Source of the DNA: Bacteroides neonati
GTDB taxonomy: Bacteria; Bacteroidota; Bacteroidia; Bacteroidales; Bacteroidaceae
Assembly: GCF_000499785.1 (NCBI RefSeq)
Contig: NZ_HG726019.1
Span: forward strand, 186,001 to 250,000
Direction of reading: 5' to 3'
Length of the DNA: 64,000 nucleotides
Below, one piece after another: positions 28,850-37,706 of the stretch. The notes beneath the pieces are model-generated. The model worked only from the letters and a program-made list of their open reading frames with translations. It was not told where the DNA came from and ran no database searches. Both the position numbers and the translations under genes were made by a program. The first letter of the stretch is position 1. Each line of letters opens with the position of its first letter.

Positions 28850-30436
28850 CCTTAAATCCGCAGTCATATTATTTTCAGAGAATCCAAACACTTGAGGATG
28901 AATAACATCCTCAAGGTTTGGTTATGTCACAAGATTCACCTAAATTAGTGCTACCAAACAAACCATAAAGGTACTTGTGCATATGACAACAAAAATAGCC
29001 ATAAAATCAGATAATATCACTCCTTTTGGGGGTATATTTTACGCAATGGATGAATTTTCTCGTTTAGGACTGAATTCCGTGATCGATAAATCTTTAGGAT
29101 TACGTTCTTCCTACGCCGGTTACCAATATAGCGAAATTATTTCGAGCCTATTTTGGATCTACTATTGCGGCGGTGACCACATCGAAGATATCGGCAAACA
29201 CCTTGGCAAACATCTTGAATTACGCCCGGATACTGAAATCCCCAGTCCGGATACTTTATTGAGAGGCATAAAAGAACTCGCAGAATTGGATATCCACTAT
29301 ACTTCCCAAAAAGGAGCAAGCTATGCTTTCAATAAGGCGGAACAGCTTAATAGTTTGATGCTCGATATGCTCCTTCAAACAGAACAACTCAAGCCAAACA
29401 CGCTTTATAACTTGGACTTCGACCACCAGTTTATTCCCACAGAAAAGTATGACACTCAGTATTCTTACAAGAAAAAACGTGGTTATTTCCCCGGCACGGC
29501 AACTATTGGTGGTAACATTGTTGGTGTGGAAAATCGGGCCGCAAACGCAAATGTCCGTTTTCGTCAAGCGGATACGCTCCAACGGACTTTTCGTCGTTTG
29601 GCCGATAGGGGAATATTCATAGACCGTTGCCGGATGGACTGTGGTTCTTATTCGGAAGAGATTATCCGTATGACACATGGCTACTGCAACAAGTTCTACA
29701 TACGAGCCGGCAAATGTCAGTCTCTGTATGAAGAAATGACGAAAATCACAGATTGGAAAAAAGAAGAAATCAACTTCGAGAATTATGAAGTGACCTCCAT
29801 ACCTTTTACTTCCTTTTTGCAAGAAGAAAACTACCGACTTGTTATTCAAAGGCAAAAGCGTAAGGACAACCAATTGGACCTATTTGATGGTGAATACACC
29901 TATCGGTGCATCTTAACCAATGACCATGAAAGTTCTGAAAAAGACATTGTACTCTTCTACAATGCTCGTGGAGCCTGTGAAAGAACATTCGACATGATGA
30001 ATAACGATTTCGGGTGGAGTCATCTTCCCTGTTCATTCCTCAAAGAGAATACAGTATTCCTGCTACTTACAGCCATGGCTAAAAACTTTTATGCTTACCT
30101 TATTGAGAAGGTTGCAGCCGTGTTTGAAGATATTGAACCGGTAAGCCGAGTCAAACGATTTATCTTTCGATTCATTACAGTTCCTGCGAAATGGGTAAAG
30201 ACAGGCAGACAATGGGTACTCAATATTTATTCCGACAAACCATACAAGTTGCTTTGGAGTCCGTAAAAACAACTTTTCGTGGGATTACTTATGCCTTCAG
30301 CTAACTGGGGAAAGGGGAAGCTATGCCCTATAACCTGAAATCAAGGAGAAAAGCAGGGGGAAAAGCTACGAGTAGGAACTATTAGGTGAATTAAATCGCT
30401 ATTTGAATCAGTTATAAATTAGCTGCGGATTTGAGG
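28850..30436 (+). mobile_element. IS1380-type insertion sequence, copy 3 (inside second susD)
   Basis: 1587 bp in the opposite orientation to copies 1 and 2 (CCTTAAATCCGCAG at 28850, CTGCGGATTTGAGG ending 30436), with a perfect 5-bp duplication TATTT (28845-28849 and 30437-30441). Transposase is on the plus strand, opposite to the interrupted susC-susD operon. Because copy 3 is inverted relative to copies 1 and 2, recombination between them would invert the 12-26 kb in between; matching duplications show this has not happened in this genome. Confidence 0.95.
28983..30266 (+). CDS. IS1380-family transposase (copy 3)
   Basis: 427-aa DDE transposase from ATG 28983, preceded by an alternative GTG at 28977; identical in translation to the other two copies. 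The upstream hairpin lies at 28884-28921. Transcription from the host susC promoter crosses this gene in the antisense direction, which could limit its expression. Confidence 0.93.
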   Translation: MTTKIAIKSDNITPFGGIFYAMDEFSRLGLNSVIDKSLGLRSSYAGYQYSEIISSLFWIYYCGGDHIEDIGKHLGKHLELRPDTEIPSPDTLLRGIKELAELDIHYTSQKGASYAFNKAEQLNSLMLDMLLQTEQLKPNTLYNLDFDHQFIPTEKYDTQYSYKKKRGYFPGTATIGGNIVGVENRAANANVRFRQADTLQRTFRRLADRGIFIDRCRMDCGSYSEEIIRMTHGYCNKFYIRAGKCQSLYEEMTKITDWKKEEINFENYEVTSIPFTSFLQEENYRLVIQRQKRKDNQLDLFDGEYTYRCILTNDHESSEKDIVLFYNARGACERTFDMMNNDFGWSHLPCSFLKENTVFLLLTAMAKNFYAYLIEKVAAVFEDIEPVSRVKRFIFRFITVPAKWVKTGRQWVLNIYSDKPYKLLWSP

Positions 30437-30456
30437 TATTTCATATTTTTTTTCAT
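30437..30456 (-). pseudogene. 5' end of the second susD (start codon to codon 7)
   Basis: Minus strand reads ATGAAAAAAAATATGAAATA (Met-Lys-Lys-Asn-Met-Lys and the first two bases of Tyr). It begins 8 bp after the susC stop codon at 30465-30467. It fuses in frame to the body at 28844 once the IS and one TATTT are removed. Confidence 0.86.
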
Positions 30457-30464
30457 TAATATAC

Positions 30465-33400
30465 TTAGAAATCTACGTTAATAGTCATCATATAATTAGC
30501 TGTATACGGCTCAAAACCTCTGATACGGAATTCTGAAGAAGTGTTACCACGACCACTTTCCGGGTTTAGGTTATTAGGTAGAGAGTTGTATAGATATCCA
30601 AGGTTACGAGCTGACAGGCTTAATCCCAACTTCTGCATACCTAGTTTACTTGCGATTGTTTTAGGGAATTGGTATGATAAAGTGATTTCACGTAACGCTA
30701 CATAACTTAACTCATGAACCCAAGTGTCAAAAATAACATTTTGTCCCCAAGCAGCGCGGTTGATATTATATGTACCAGCGTGAGTTGGTTCCAATTTTCC
30801 TTCTTTCACTAATTGAGCGTATGATAGCCCGCTGACATCATGAACAGTTCCATCAATGAATGTAGCATTTGTACCTTCTTTAAACACTCCCTCAGGAATA
30901 ACGCCATCATGATAGGTAATGCCGTTGCTACCACCTGCATATTGACTAGTCCATGTCATTCCTCCATGTCCTTCTCTTCCTGCCAAAGAGCTTTTTAACC
31001 AACCGGATTGTGTTCCGTATAAGTTAGAATAAGAAGCGACTAATCCACCAAATCGCATGTCGGTAGCGATATAAAGATTCCAGTTTTTATAAGATAGGTT
31101 TGTTGCAATAGAGCCAAGGAAGTCTGGGGTCATTTTACCAACCTCTTCTACTTTTCCACTTCTTGCTTCGTAAGCACCTCTCCAACCTTCGTCCCATTCC
31201 AACAACGTCTCTCCTTTTTCATTTTTTGCAGGAAGAATGTCCGACATCAAGATACCATAATCACCTCCAACTCGGGCTACCGAACCGATGTGGTAGTCAT
31301 AGTCATTCGGATATCCACTTAGTTCAATATAAGAGGCCACGTTTTCGTGCAAAGAAATGATTTTATTGGTATTCTTAGTATAGGTAAAGTTCAAGTCCCA
31401 TTGCCAGTTTGCGTTTTTAAACGGAGTAGTGTTGAGGGCTACTTCAATACCGCTGTTCTGGATGTTACCTGCATTTACTTTTTGAGTATCTACACCCGAA
31501 ATGCTAGGTACTTTAATGTTCATAATCTGATCGGTCGTATTTTCCTTATAGTAAGTAAAATCTAACCCAATGCGATTATTGAATGCACGAAAATCTAATC
31601 CAAGCTCCCACGAGTTTTTGCGTTCCGGTTTTAAAGATTTATCTTTCAAAACCTTATCAATGGTATTGGTATAGATGTTGCCTGTTGGGGTTTCTATTGT
31701 ACCAAAACCATAAGTCTGGTTAATTGAGTACGGGTCGGTATCATTACCTACTTGTGCCCATGAACCGCGTAGTTTAGCAAAAGAGACCCACGAAGGTAAC
31801 TTAAATGTTTCGCTTACCAACCAAGATCCTGAAACAGATGGATAGAAATAAGAGTGATTACCTGTTTTAATGCTATATACTAATGCAGACGACCAGTCGT
31901 TTCTTCCGGTAATATCTAAATATAATTGATTTTTCCAGCTTAAGTTAACAGCAAAAATAGCTGAGATAATACGCTTGGTTCCTTCAATTTTACCCGATGA
32001 TTTTTTAGGGTTTTTAGAGTTGTCAACAAACCATTGACCCGGTACTACCATACCACCATCTGTATTGATTGAATAGGCAGATTGGTAATTGTTGTAATAC
32101 TCAAAGCGTGTGAATCCACCGATATAAAAATCGTTGAGTTGCTTGCTAGCTGTAAATGTACCTCCAAAAGTGGTTTGCTCTTTGCTGTTTTGCCACATTC
32201 CGTAGTATCCGCCATCGTTTGCATAACCGCTTCCTAGTTGTTTGTCCTCACCGCGGGTATAGTAGTAGTTCATGTTGGCGTCGGCTTTGAATCTAAGCCA
32301 ATCCATCATTTGAACGTTTACCTCAAATTGTGGTCTGATAACGGTTTCTTTTTGATAGTAAGTGTTGTTGTCAATAGCAAACCAGTATCCTTTTTGTGGA
32401 ACGGGAGCATATAAGTCACCGTAGCTGCTGCTGGCAATACCTCCATGTTCTCCGGCATATTTGTCGCGGAAATAATTAGAGTCATAAAGAGGAGTTAGGA
32501 TTTGAGTATTTGCATTTACAAATAGCTCTCCTACATTTCTTTGTGCATTTCTAGGAGTTGAATTGGCGAAGTTAACAGATGCTGCAACATCAACTTTCTT
32601 ACTGATTTTATAAGTTCCTTTAACTAAGAACGAATAACGCTCAAAAGTATTGTTGGGAGTTGTTGAGTTTGCTTTCTTATACGAAATAGACGAATAGAAT
32701 GTGGCTACGTCGTTACCACCTCTTATGGAGACGTTGGTATTCGTGTTGAATCCTAAGTCGTACATATCCAGCATATTGTTCTTATGCGGAGAATATGTTG
32801 TCCATGTTCCGTCGTAATTCCGTATAGGGCTTCCGTCATATCTTCCACCGTATCCGTAATAGCCTGCGCCAATCAATGTATGATCTTTATTGTTGTCTAC
32901 AGTAAATTGATATGGATCCCATACGTTACCGTTTTTATCTGTATCTTTCCAGCCGGGGATAAGACCAATACCGAACTCTGTTTGAATGTCGGGAGTTTTA
33001 AAAGCGTGATCGATACCCAGGGTTTGTGAGAAAGAGACTCCAAAGCCTTTCCCTCCTTTACCGCTTTTGGTTGTGATCACTACGGCTCCATTAAGACCGC
33101 GCGAACCGTACAAAGCCGTTGCAGCAGCACCTTTGAGTACAGAAACTGTTTCAAAATCGTCCGGGTTAAGGTTCTTGAGTTCATTTCCATAATCTTTCGC
33201 ATTGTTACTTCCGGCGTCCCAGTCTACTGTGCTGTTACCCGATGTGCTGTTGTCCAATATCACACCGTCGATAACATAAATGGGCTGATTGTTGCCTTTA
33301 AGAGTCGATGCACCACGAATTTGTATTTTAGTTGCTCCAAAAATACCGCCGTCCGACTGCTTGATTTCCACACCGGCCACTTTACCTTGCAGTGATGCTA

Positions 33401-33914
33401 CCGGAGAAATTGTATTGGCAGTTCTTAAAGCATCTCCTTTCACCTCAGTTACGGCGTATCCCAATGCTTTTTGTTCACGTTTCAACCCCAATGCCGTTAC
33501 CACGACCTCATCCAATGCTTGGGCGTCTTCTTTGAGAGTGATGTTGACAACAGTTTTACCGGCTGTGCTAATCTCTTGTTTTTGCATACCAATATACGAA
33601 AACTCTAGAATAGCTTTGGCAGGAACATTAGAGAGAGAGTAGTTACCGTTAATGTCGGTGATGGTACCGTTGGAAGTACCTTTTACTAATACTGAGGCTC
33701 CAATAACAGGTTCTCCGTTTGTATCGGTCACTAAACCTGTGATTGTTCCCACTTTTGCTTGCTGTGTGATGGCTATAGCATCTTTCTCAGAAGTATCTGC
33801 TATGGCAAACTGTGGAGTTGCGCACAATAGCAGAAAACTAGTACCTGCTACTTTCAGAAAATTCATTTCGCGAGGTTTTGTAAGGTTTGTAAATAGGTTG
33901 TTTTTTCTTGTCAT
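30465..33914 (-). CDS. SusC/RagA TonB-linked outer-membrane transporter (PUL 2)
   Basis: 1149 aa from ATG 33914 (MTRKNNLFTNLTKPREMNFL), followed by a signal-like segment (AGTSFLLLCATPQFAIA). The frame stays open upstream to ATG 34142, adding 76 residues. It has a carboxypeptidase-regulatory-like domain (ITGLVTDTNGEPVIGASVLV), the SusC box DEVVVTALGLKREQKALGYA, plug and barrel ending TINVDF. There is no STN domain and no sigma/FecR neighbours, so control must come from elsewhere or from the long 5' leader. It imports an oligosaccharide or peptide with its SusD partner, whose 5' end is split by IS copy 3. Start 33914 is preferred because it sits just before the export signal. Confidence 0.93.
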   Translation of the reverse strand: MTRKNNLFTNLTKPREMNFLKVAGTSFLLLCATPQFAIADTSEKDAIAITQQAKVGTITGLVTDTNGEPVIGASVLVKGTSNGTITDINGNYSLSNVPAKAILEFSYIGMQKQEISTAGKTVVNITLKEDAQALDEVVVTALGLKREQKALGYAVTEVKGDALRTANTISPVASLQGKVAGVEIKQSDGGIFGATKIQIRGASTLKGNNQPIYVIDGVILDNSTSGNSTVDWDAGSNNAKDYGNELKNLNPDDFETVSVLKGAAATALYGSRGLNGAVVITTKSGKGGKGFGVSFSQTLGIDHAFKTPDIQTEFGIGLIPGWKDTDKNGNVWDPYQFTVDNNKDHTLIGAGYYGYGGRYDGSPIRNYDGTWTTYSPHKNNMLDMYDLGFNTNTNVSIRGGNDVATFYSSISYKKANSTTPNNTFERYSFLVKGTYKISKKVDVAASVNFANSTPRNAQRNVGELFVNANTQILTPLYDSNYFRDKYAGEHGGIASSSYGDLYAPVPQKGYWFAIDNNTYYQKETVIRPQFEVNVQMMDWLRFKADANMNYYYTRGEDKQLGSGYANDGGYYGMWQNSKEQTTFGGTFTASKQLNDFYIGGFTRFEYYNNYQSAYSINTDGGMVVPGQWFVDNSKNPKKSSGKIEGTKRIISAIFAVNLSWKNQLYLDITGRNDWSSALVYSIKTGNHSYFYPSVSGSWLVSETFKLPSWVSFAKLRGSWAQVGNDTDPYSINQTYGFGTIETPTGNIYTNTIDKVLKDKSLKPERKNSWELGLDFRAFNNRIGLDFTYYKENTTDQIMNIKVPSISGVDTQKVNAGNIQNSGIEVALNTTPFKNANWQWDLNFTYTKNTNKIISLHENVASYIELSGYPNDYDYHIGSVARVGGDYGILMSDILPAKNEKGETLLEWDEGWRGAYEARSGKVEEVGKMTPDFLGSIATNLSYKNWNLYIATDMRFGGLVASYSNLYGTQSGWLKSSLAGREGHGGMTWTSQYAGGSNGITYHDGVIPEGVFKEGTNATFIDGTVHDVSGLSYAQLVKEGKLEPTHAGTYNINRAAWGQNVIFDTWVHELSYVALREITLSYQFPKTIASKLGMQKLGLSLSARNLGYLYNSLPNNLNPESGRGNTSSEFRIRGFEPYTANYMMTINVDF

Positions 33915-34142
33915 ACAACTAAATTTTTCGATTAGATCATGTAACTTGTATTTCTCGATGCGGCATTTATTTAAAAGCCAGCATACCATTTGTTGGATTT
34001 GTACATCTAAGTTTTCATCGGTAAGTGTTTTTTCGTTAATGTATAATTGTGTGATGTTCCTACTTTGGATATTGAACATCGTTGTTAGTCTAGGCCTTGA
34101 TATTTGTATAGTTTTAATTCGTCTGGTGATTCTAATTCGCAA

Positions 34143-34621
34143 CTCAACTCATTAAATCTGTGCAGGTTCTTTTTGAACTTGAGAATTATTTGTTGTTGAT
34201 TTTGCACATAGATTATTTTTTTGAATCATATATTTTATATTCTTCATGTTTATAATTCTGTATTCTTTATCGTTTTTTCTATTTTTTTATAGATCTTACC
34301 CCTGCAAATGTATTAATATCTTTTTAAATTTCAATAAAATAAGTCTTTTTTTTATTAAATCAGATTTTATTGTCATCAGCTTTTTATTATTCACATAAAG
34401 TTAATTAACTTGTTTAAATCTTAATAAAGTTAGCACTATAACGGATGGCCTCTTTAATAAGCCTAGGAGGCTCGTCTTTGCAAAAAGTTCGTTTGCTCTT
34501 TCTTTTCTTTAAGGGGTTATGATTAGCTTACATTCGGCACAAGGCTTCATAAAGTAAACTTGAGTTAGCGGTGTGTAAATCATCGGGGGGTAGTGGGTAG
34601 AGAGTGCCGGGATAATTGTAT
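34143..34621. other. AT-rich intergenic region upstream of the second susC
   Basis: About 480 bp holding the susC promoter at 34305-34334. The rest shows no ORF of coding quality, no RNA gene and no clear operator. The mRNA leader between the promoter and ATG 33914 would be about 390 nt, long enough for leader-based control or for the N-terminal extension to be translated. Confidence 0.4.
34305..34334 (-). promoter_or_regulatory. Bacteroides-type promoter for the second susC-susD pair
   Basis: On the minus strand TTG (34334-34332) and TACATTTG (34312-34305) with 19-bp spacing, matching the -33/-7 consensus. Transcription would start near 34298. Confidence 0.65.
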
Positions 34622-34709
34622 TCTCACCTAGGTGGGTAAACCTCCCCACCCGGGTGAGAACATCTCCCCACCTCGGTGAGAATGTCTCCCCACCTGGGTG
34701 GGGAAGCTA
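34622..34709. repeat. four tandem 22-bp palindromic units
   Basis: Units at 34622-34643, 34644-34665, 34666-34687 and 34688-34709 with an exact 22-bp period. Each has a GC-rich self-complementary core (CTCACCTAGGTGGG, CCCACCCGGGTGAG, CCCACCTCGGTGAG, CCCACCTGGGTGGG) followed by a 6-8-bp AT-richer linker. The GC content contrasts sharply with the surroundings. The array ends 16 bp before the antiporter stop codon, so it lies at the 3' end of that transcript. Core positions differ between units but keep pairing. Could be a multi-hairpin terminator, a protein-binding array or a tandem-duplicated hairpin. Confidence 0.8.
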
Positions 34710-34725
34710 TTTTTTCAGGGTCTTT

Positions 34726-35682
34726 TTAACTAATATAGATAAGTATTGCTGTATAGGCTACGTAACTTAGCACAAGTATGCTTCCTTCTATGCGGGTAAT
34801 GGTACGTTTGGCAAAGAACAACCCGAATAACCAAAGCAGAATGCCGGCTGCAACAAGTGATAACAGATCAAAATTGGTGATCCCAGCCAAATAGAGTGGG
34901 GTAATAGAGGCACTGCATCCGAGCACGAAGAAGATGTTGAAGAGGTTGCTACCTATTACGTTGCCGATTGCTATTTCGGGGTTCTTCTTCAACGCAGCTA
35001 CAATGGAGGTTGCCAATTCCGGAAGTGAAGTTCCGCCGGCAACTAATGTGAGTCCGATGATCGATTCGCTGATGCCCATATTGCGGGCAATGTTGGTGGC
35101 TCCTTGAATAAACCATTCTCCGCCGAAGATAAGCCCGGCCAAACCACCGACAATATATAGCGTTGCTTTCCACGTAGGGAGTTGGCGGATCTCCTCCTCT
35201 TCGCCTGTTGGGGTATTGTTTGAGGCCATAGAAAACGTATAGCCCAAAAAGATAAGGAAGAAACAGAGCAGCAAAAGCCCGTCTGTAGTGCTTAGCACGT
35301 TGACTTTGCCCCCATTTAAGAATACATCGTTGGCACAGATCAGTAGCACAATGGATGATAAGATACAGAGTGGGATCTCTTTTCGGAGCGTATTACGCGT
35401 AATAACGATAGGTGCCACCAAGGCCGTACATCCAACAATCATCAGTGTGTTGAAAAGATTACTCCCGACAACGTTTCCAATGGCTATATCGGCACTCCCT
35501 TTTAAGGCAGAAGAGATGCTGACCGTGAGCTCGGGTGCCGAAGTACCGAAAGCTACGATGGTAAGTCCGATGACCATCGGTGAGATGCGAAACCGCATGG
35601 CTACCGAAGCAGCACCATCTGTTAAACCGTTTGCGCCTAGTAGGATGAGGATAAGTCCTCCGATAAGAAGTAAGATGTCCAT
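34726..35682 (-). CDS. calcium/sodium antiporter (CaCA family, YrbG-like)
   Basis: 318 aa, about ten membrane helices. Two inverted alpha repeats are clear: GTSAPELTVSISSALKGS with GNVVGSNLFNTLM in the first half, and GGTSLPELATSIVAALKK with GNVIGSNLFNIFF in the second, carrying the acidic and Asn residues that bind Ca2+ and Na+. The cytoplasmic loop between halves contains NNTPTGEEEEIRQLP. It exchanges cations across the inner membrane. Divergently transcribed from the MscS gene with a shared 116-bp promoter region. Confidence 0.95.
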   Translation of the reverse strand: MDILLLIGGLILILLGANGLTDGAASVAMRFRISPMVIGLTIVAFGTSAPELTVSISSALKGSADIAIGNVVGSNLFNTLMIVGCTALVAPIVITRNTLRKEIPLCILSSIVLLICANDVFLNGGKVNVLSTTDGLLLLCFFLIFLGYTFSMASNNTPTGEEEEIRQLPTWKATLYIVGGLAGLIFGGEWFIQGATNIARNMGISESIIGLTLVAGGTSLPELATSIVAALKKNPEIAIGNVIGSNLFNIFFVLGCSASITPLYLAGITNFDLLSLVAAGILLWLFGLFFAKRTITRIEGSILVLSYVAYTAILIYIS

Positions 35683-35702
35683 ATTCTTTTAGTATTTTAG
35701 CG

Positions 35703-35753
35703 CAAAGATAATGATTCTGTTTGATGAAATATCAAAAACATTACGTATGTTTG
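35703..35753. promoter_or_regulatory. divergent promoters between antiporter and MscS genes
   Basis: Plus strand: TTTG at 35720 and TATGTTTG at 35746-35753. Minus strand: TTTG at 35736-35733 and TATCTTTG at 35710-35703. Both have 22-bp spacing, slightly longer than the 19-21 bp norm. The two promoters overlap, so the genes may influence each other's expression. Confidence 0.4.
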
Positions 35754-35798
35754 AAGCGTTAATTTCAAATAAGAACTTATAACGTAATTCATTAAAAG

Positions 35799-37640
35799 AT
35801 GAAAAGAGAGAGATTCTTATGCATAGCTTTGTTGCTGCTGCTTGTGGGAGGACACGCAAATGCCCAGTTAGAAAAAGCCGTGCAGCAATTCTTGAGGCCC
35901 GACTCCAGTACGAGTACCGTTCCACCGAAGGGCAACGACTCTGTCCGGTTGAAGCGAATGGCAGAAGCCCTTGACTCGGCCAGGCTTAGTGAAGCCACGC
36001 TAAGGATGGAAATGGAGTTATTGAAAATGAAAACCTATGGTGGCGATTCGGTGAAACATGCTTTGCAAAAGCAGCGCATTGACTCTCTCCGAAAGGTAAC
36101 TCCGGGTGTACCGGTGGTTGTAGAAGGCGATACGCTCTTTTACCTATATGCCAAACGTGGCGGCTTGTCTCCGCAGGAACGTGCACAAATGACTACGTTG
36201 AAGATCGAGGAGTTGGGCAAAAAGTTTAATTTGCATCCCGATTCGGTGTACCTGGACAGCACAGACATCGTAACAGATGTAATGTATGGCAATAAAGTTA
36301 TTATCTCTTTTACCGATCAGGATGGTTTATGGGCCAACTGTTCGCGCAGTGAGCTTGCCGCCAAAGAGCGACTGGTCATTGTTCAGAAGCTTCAGCAGCT
36401 ACAAGAAACCCACGGGGCTTGGCAGATGGCCAAACGGATTCTTTATTTTATTCTGGTATTAGTAGGTCAGTATTTACTCTTCCGGGGGACAAACTGGCTT
36501 TATCGGAAGCTGAAACTGCGTATCAACAAGCTTAAGGATACCCGCTTAAAGGCCATCTCTATTCAAGATTATGAGTTGTTGGATACCCAAAAGCAAGTCA
36601 ACCTATTGATATTCTTGGCCAATATCGGGCGATACATCGTTATGGGGCTCCAGTTATTGATTACCGTGCCGTTGCTCTTTGCTATATTCCCACAAACCAA
36701 ATCATTGGCCTATACTATCTTTTCCTATATATGGAATCCAACTAAGAGTATTTTGTTGGGCATTGTGGAATATATACCCAATTTGTTCACCATCATTGTG
36801 ATCTATTATGCAGTGAGGTATCTGGTCAGAGGCTTGCGGTATTTAGCCGCTGAGATAGAATCGGGTCGTTTAAAGATTCATGGTTTCTACCCCGACTGGG
36901 CTGTTCCGACTTATCACATCTGCCGTTTCATGCTCTATGCGTTTATGCTGGCAATGGTTTATCCCTATCTGCCCGGCTCTAAATCGGGAGTATTTCAGGG
37001 GATATCGGTCTTCGTCGGATTGATTATCTCGCTTGGGTCAAGTACGGTGATTGCAAATGTCATTGCCGGAATGGTTATCACCTATATGCGTGCTTTCAAG
37101 ATTGGCGACCGTATTAAGCTCAATGAGACAACGGGCGATGTAGTTGAGAAGACTCCGTTGGTAACCCGCATACGTACACCCAAGAATGAATTGGTCACTA
37201 TCCCGAACTCGTTTATCATGTCGTCGCATACGGTAAACTACAGTGCCTCGGCACGCGACTACGGGTTGATTATTCATTCGGAGGTTACCATCGGTTACGA
37301 TGCACCGTGGCGCAAGGTGCATCAGTTGCTGATCGATGCCGCGCGGGCTACTCCCGGTGTGCAGGCTGCTCCCGAACCGTTTGTGCTCGAAACCTCGCTG
37401 AGCGACTTCTATCCCGTGTATCAAATCAATGCCTATGTGCTTGAGGTCGATAAGCTGATGCAGATTTATTCGGATCTGCACCAGAACATTCAAGATAAGT
37501 TCAACGAAGCCGGTGTCGAGATTATGTCGCCCCATTATATGGCCATGCGCGATGGTAATGAGACTACTATCCCGAAGAACGACGGTGCACCTCCCAAGAC
37601 TACTCCCCCCAATCCGCAAACCCACGATGTAAACGGATAA
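35799..37640 (+). CDS. MscS-family mechanosensitive ion channel
   Basis: 613 aa. Signal peptide (1-22, LLLLLVGGHANAQ), a periplasmic coiled/acidic domain (about 25-205), several membrane helices (about 208-228, 270-300, 315-340, 380-425), then the MscS pore and beta domain (SLGSSTVIANVIAGMVITYM about 410-429; FKIGDRIKLNETTGDVVEKT about 434-453; TIPNSFIMSSHTVNYS). The extra N-terminal domain resembles the larger MscK/YbiO-like members. It releases solutes on hypo-osmotic shock at the inner membrane. Ends with a Pro/Thr-rich tail. It faces the phosphatase gene across a bidirectional terminator. Confidence 0.93.
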   Translation: MKRERFLCIALLLLLVGGHANAQLEKAVQQFLRPDSSTSTVPPKGNDSVRLKRMAEALDSARLSEATLRMEMELLKMKTYGGDSVKHALQKQRIDSLRKVTPGVPVVVEGDTLFYLYAKRGGLSPQERAQMTTLKIEELGKKFNLHPDSVYLDSTDIVTDVMYGNKVIISFTDQDGLWANCSRSELAAKERLVIVQKLQQLQETHGAWQMAKRILYFILVLVGQYLLFRGTNWLYRKLKLRINKLKDTRLKAISIQDYELLDTQKQVNLLIFLANIGRYIVMGLQLLITVPLLFAIFPQTKSLAYTIFSYIWNPTKSILLGIVEYIPNLFTIIVIYYAVRYLVRGLRYLAAEIESGRLKIHGFYPDWAVPTYHICRFMLYAFMLAMVYPYLPGSKSGVFQGISVFVGLIISLGSSTVIANVIAGMVITYMRAFKIGDRIKLNETTGDVVEKTPLVTRIRTPKNELVTIPNSFIMSSHTVNYSASARDYGLIIHSEVTIGYDAPWRKVHQLLIDAARATPGVQAAPEPFVLETSLSDFYPVYQINAYVLEVDKLMQIYSDLHQNIQDKFNEAGVEIMSPHYMAMRDGNETTIPKNDGAPPKTTPPNPQTHDVNG

Positions 37641-37643
37641 AAA

Positions 37644-37676
37644 AAGGCCGCTGTCTCATCTCGAGATAGCGGCCTT
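37644..37676. terminator. bidirectional terminator between MscS and phosphatase genes
   Basis: AAGGCCGCTGTCTC pairs with GAGATAGCGGCCTT (14-bp stem, one mismatch, 5-nt loop). On the minus strand the stem is followed by a run of six T, a good intrinsic terminator for the phosphatase operon; it also follows the MscS stop codon by 3 bp. Confidence 0.8.
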
Positions 37677-37706
37677 ACCGTAGTGTGTGTACTTTAATAG
37701 TAGAAG

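Noticed and set aside
29256-29873. 205-codon open frame antisense to the transposase, identical in all three IS copies
   Set aside because: It mirrors the transposase codons on the opposite strand, has no signal, domain or promoter, and its identity in the three copies follows from copy identity.
15305-30436. Inversion between IS copies 2 and 3
   Set aside because: Each copy has its own matching 5-bp duplication and the interrupted genes rejoin in frame across each element, so no rearrangement has occurred.
34622-34709. Possible CRISPR array
   Set aside because: Units are directly tandem with no unique spacers, and no cas genes occur in the window.
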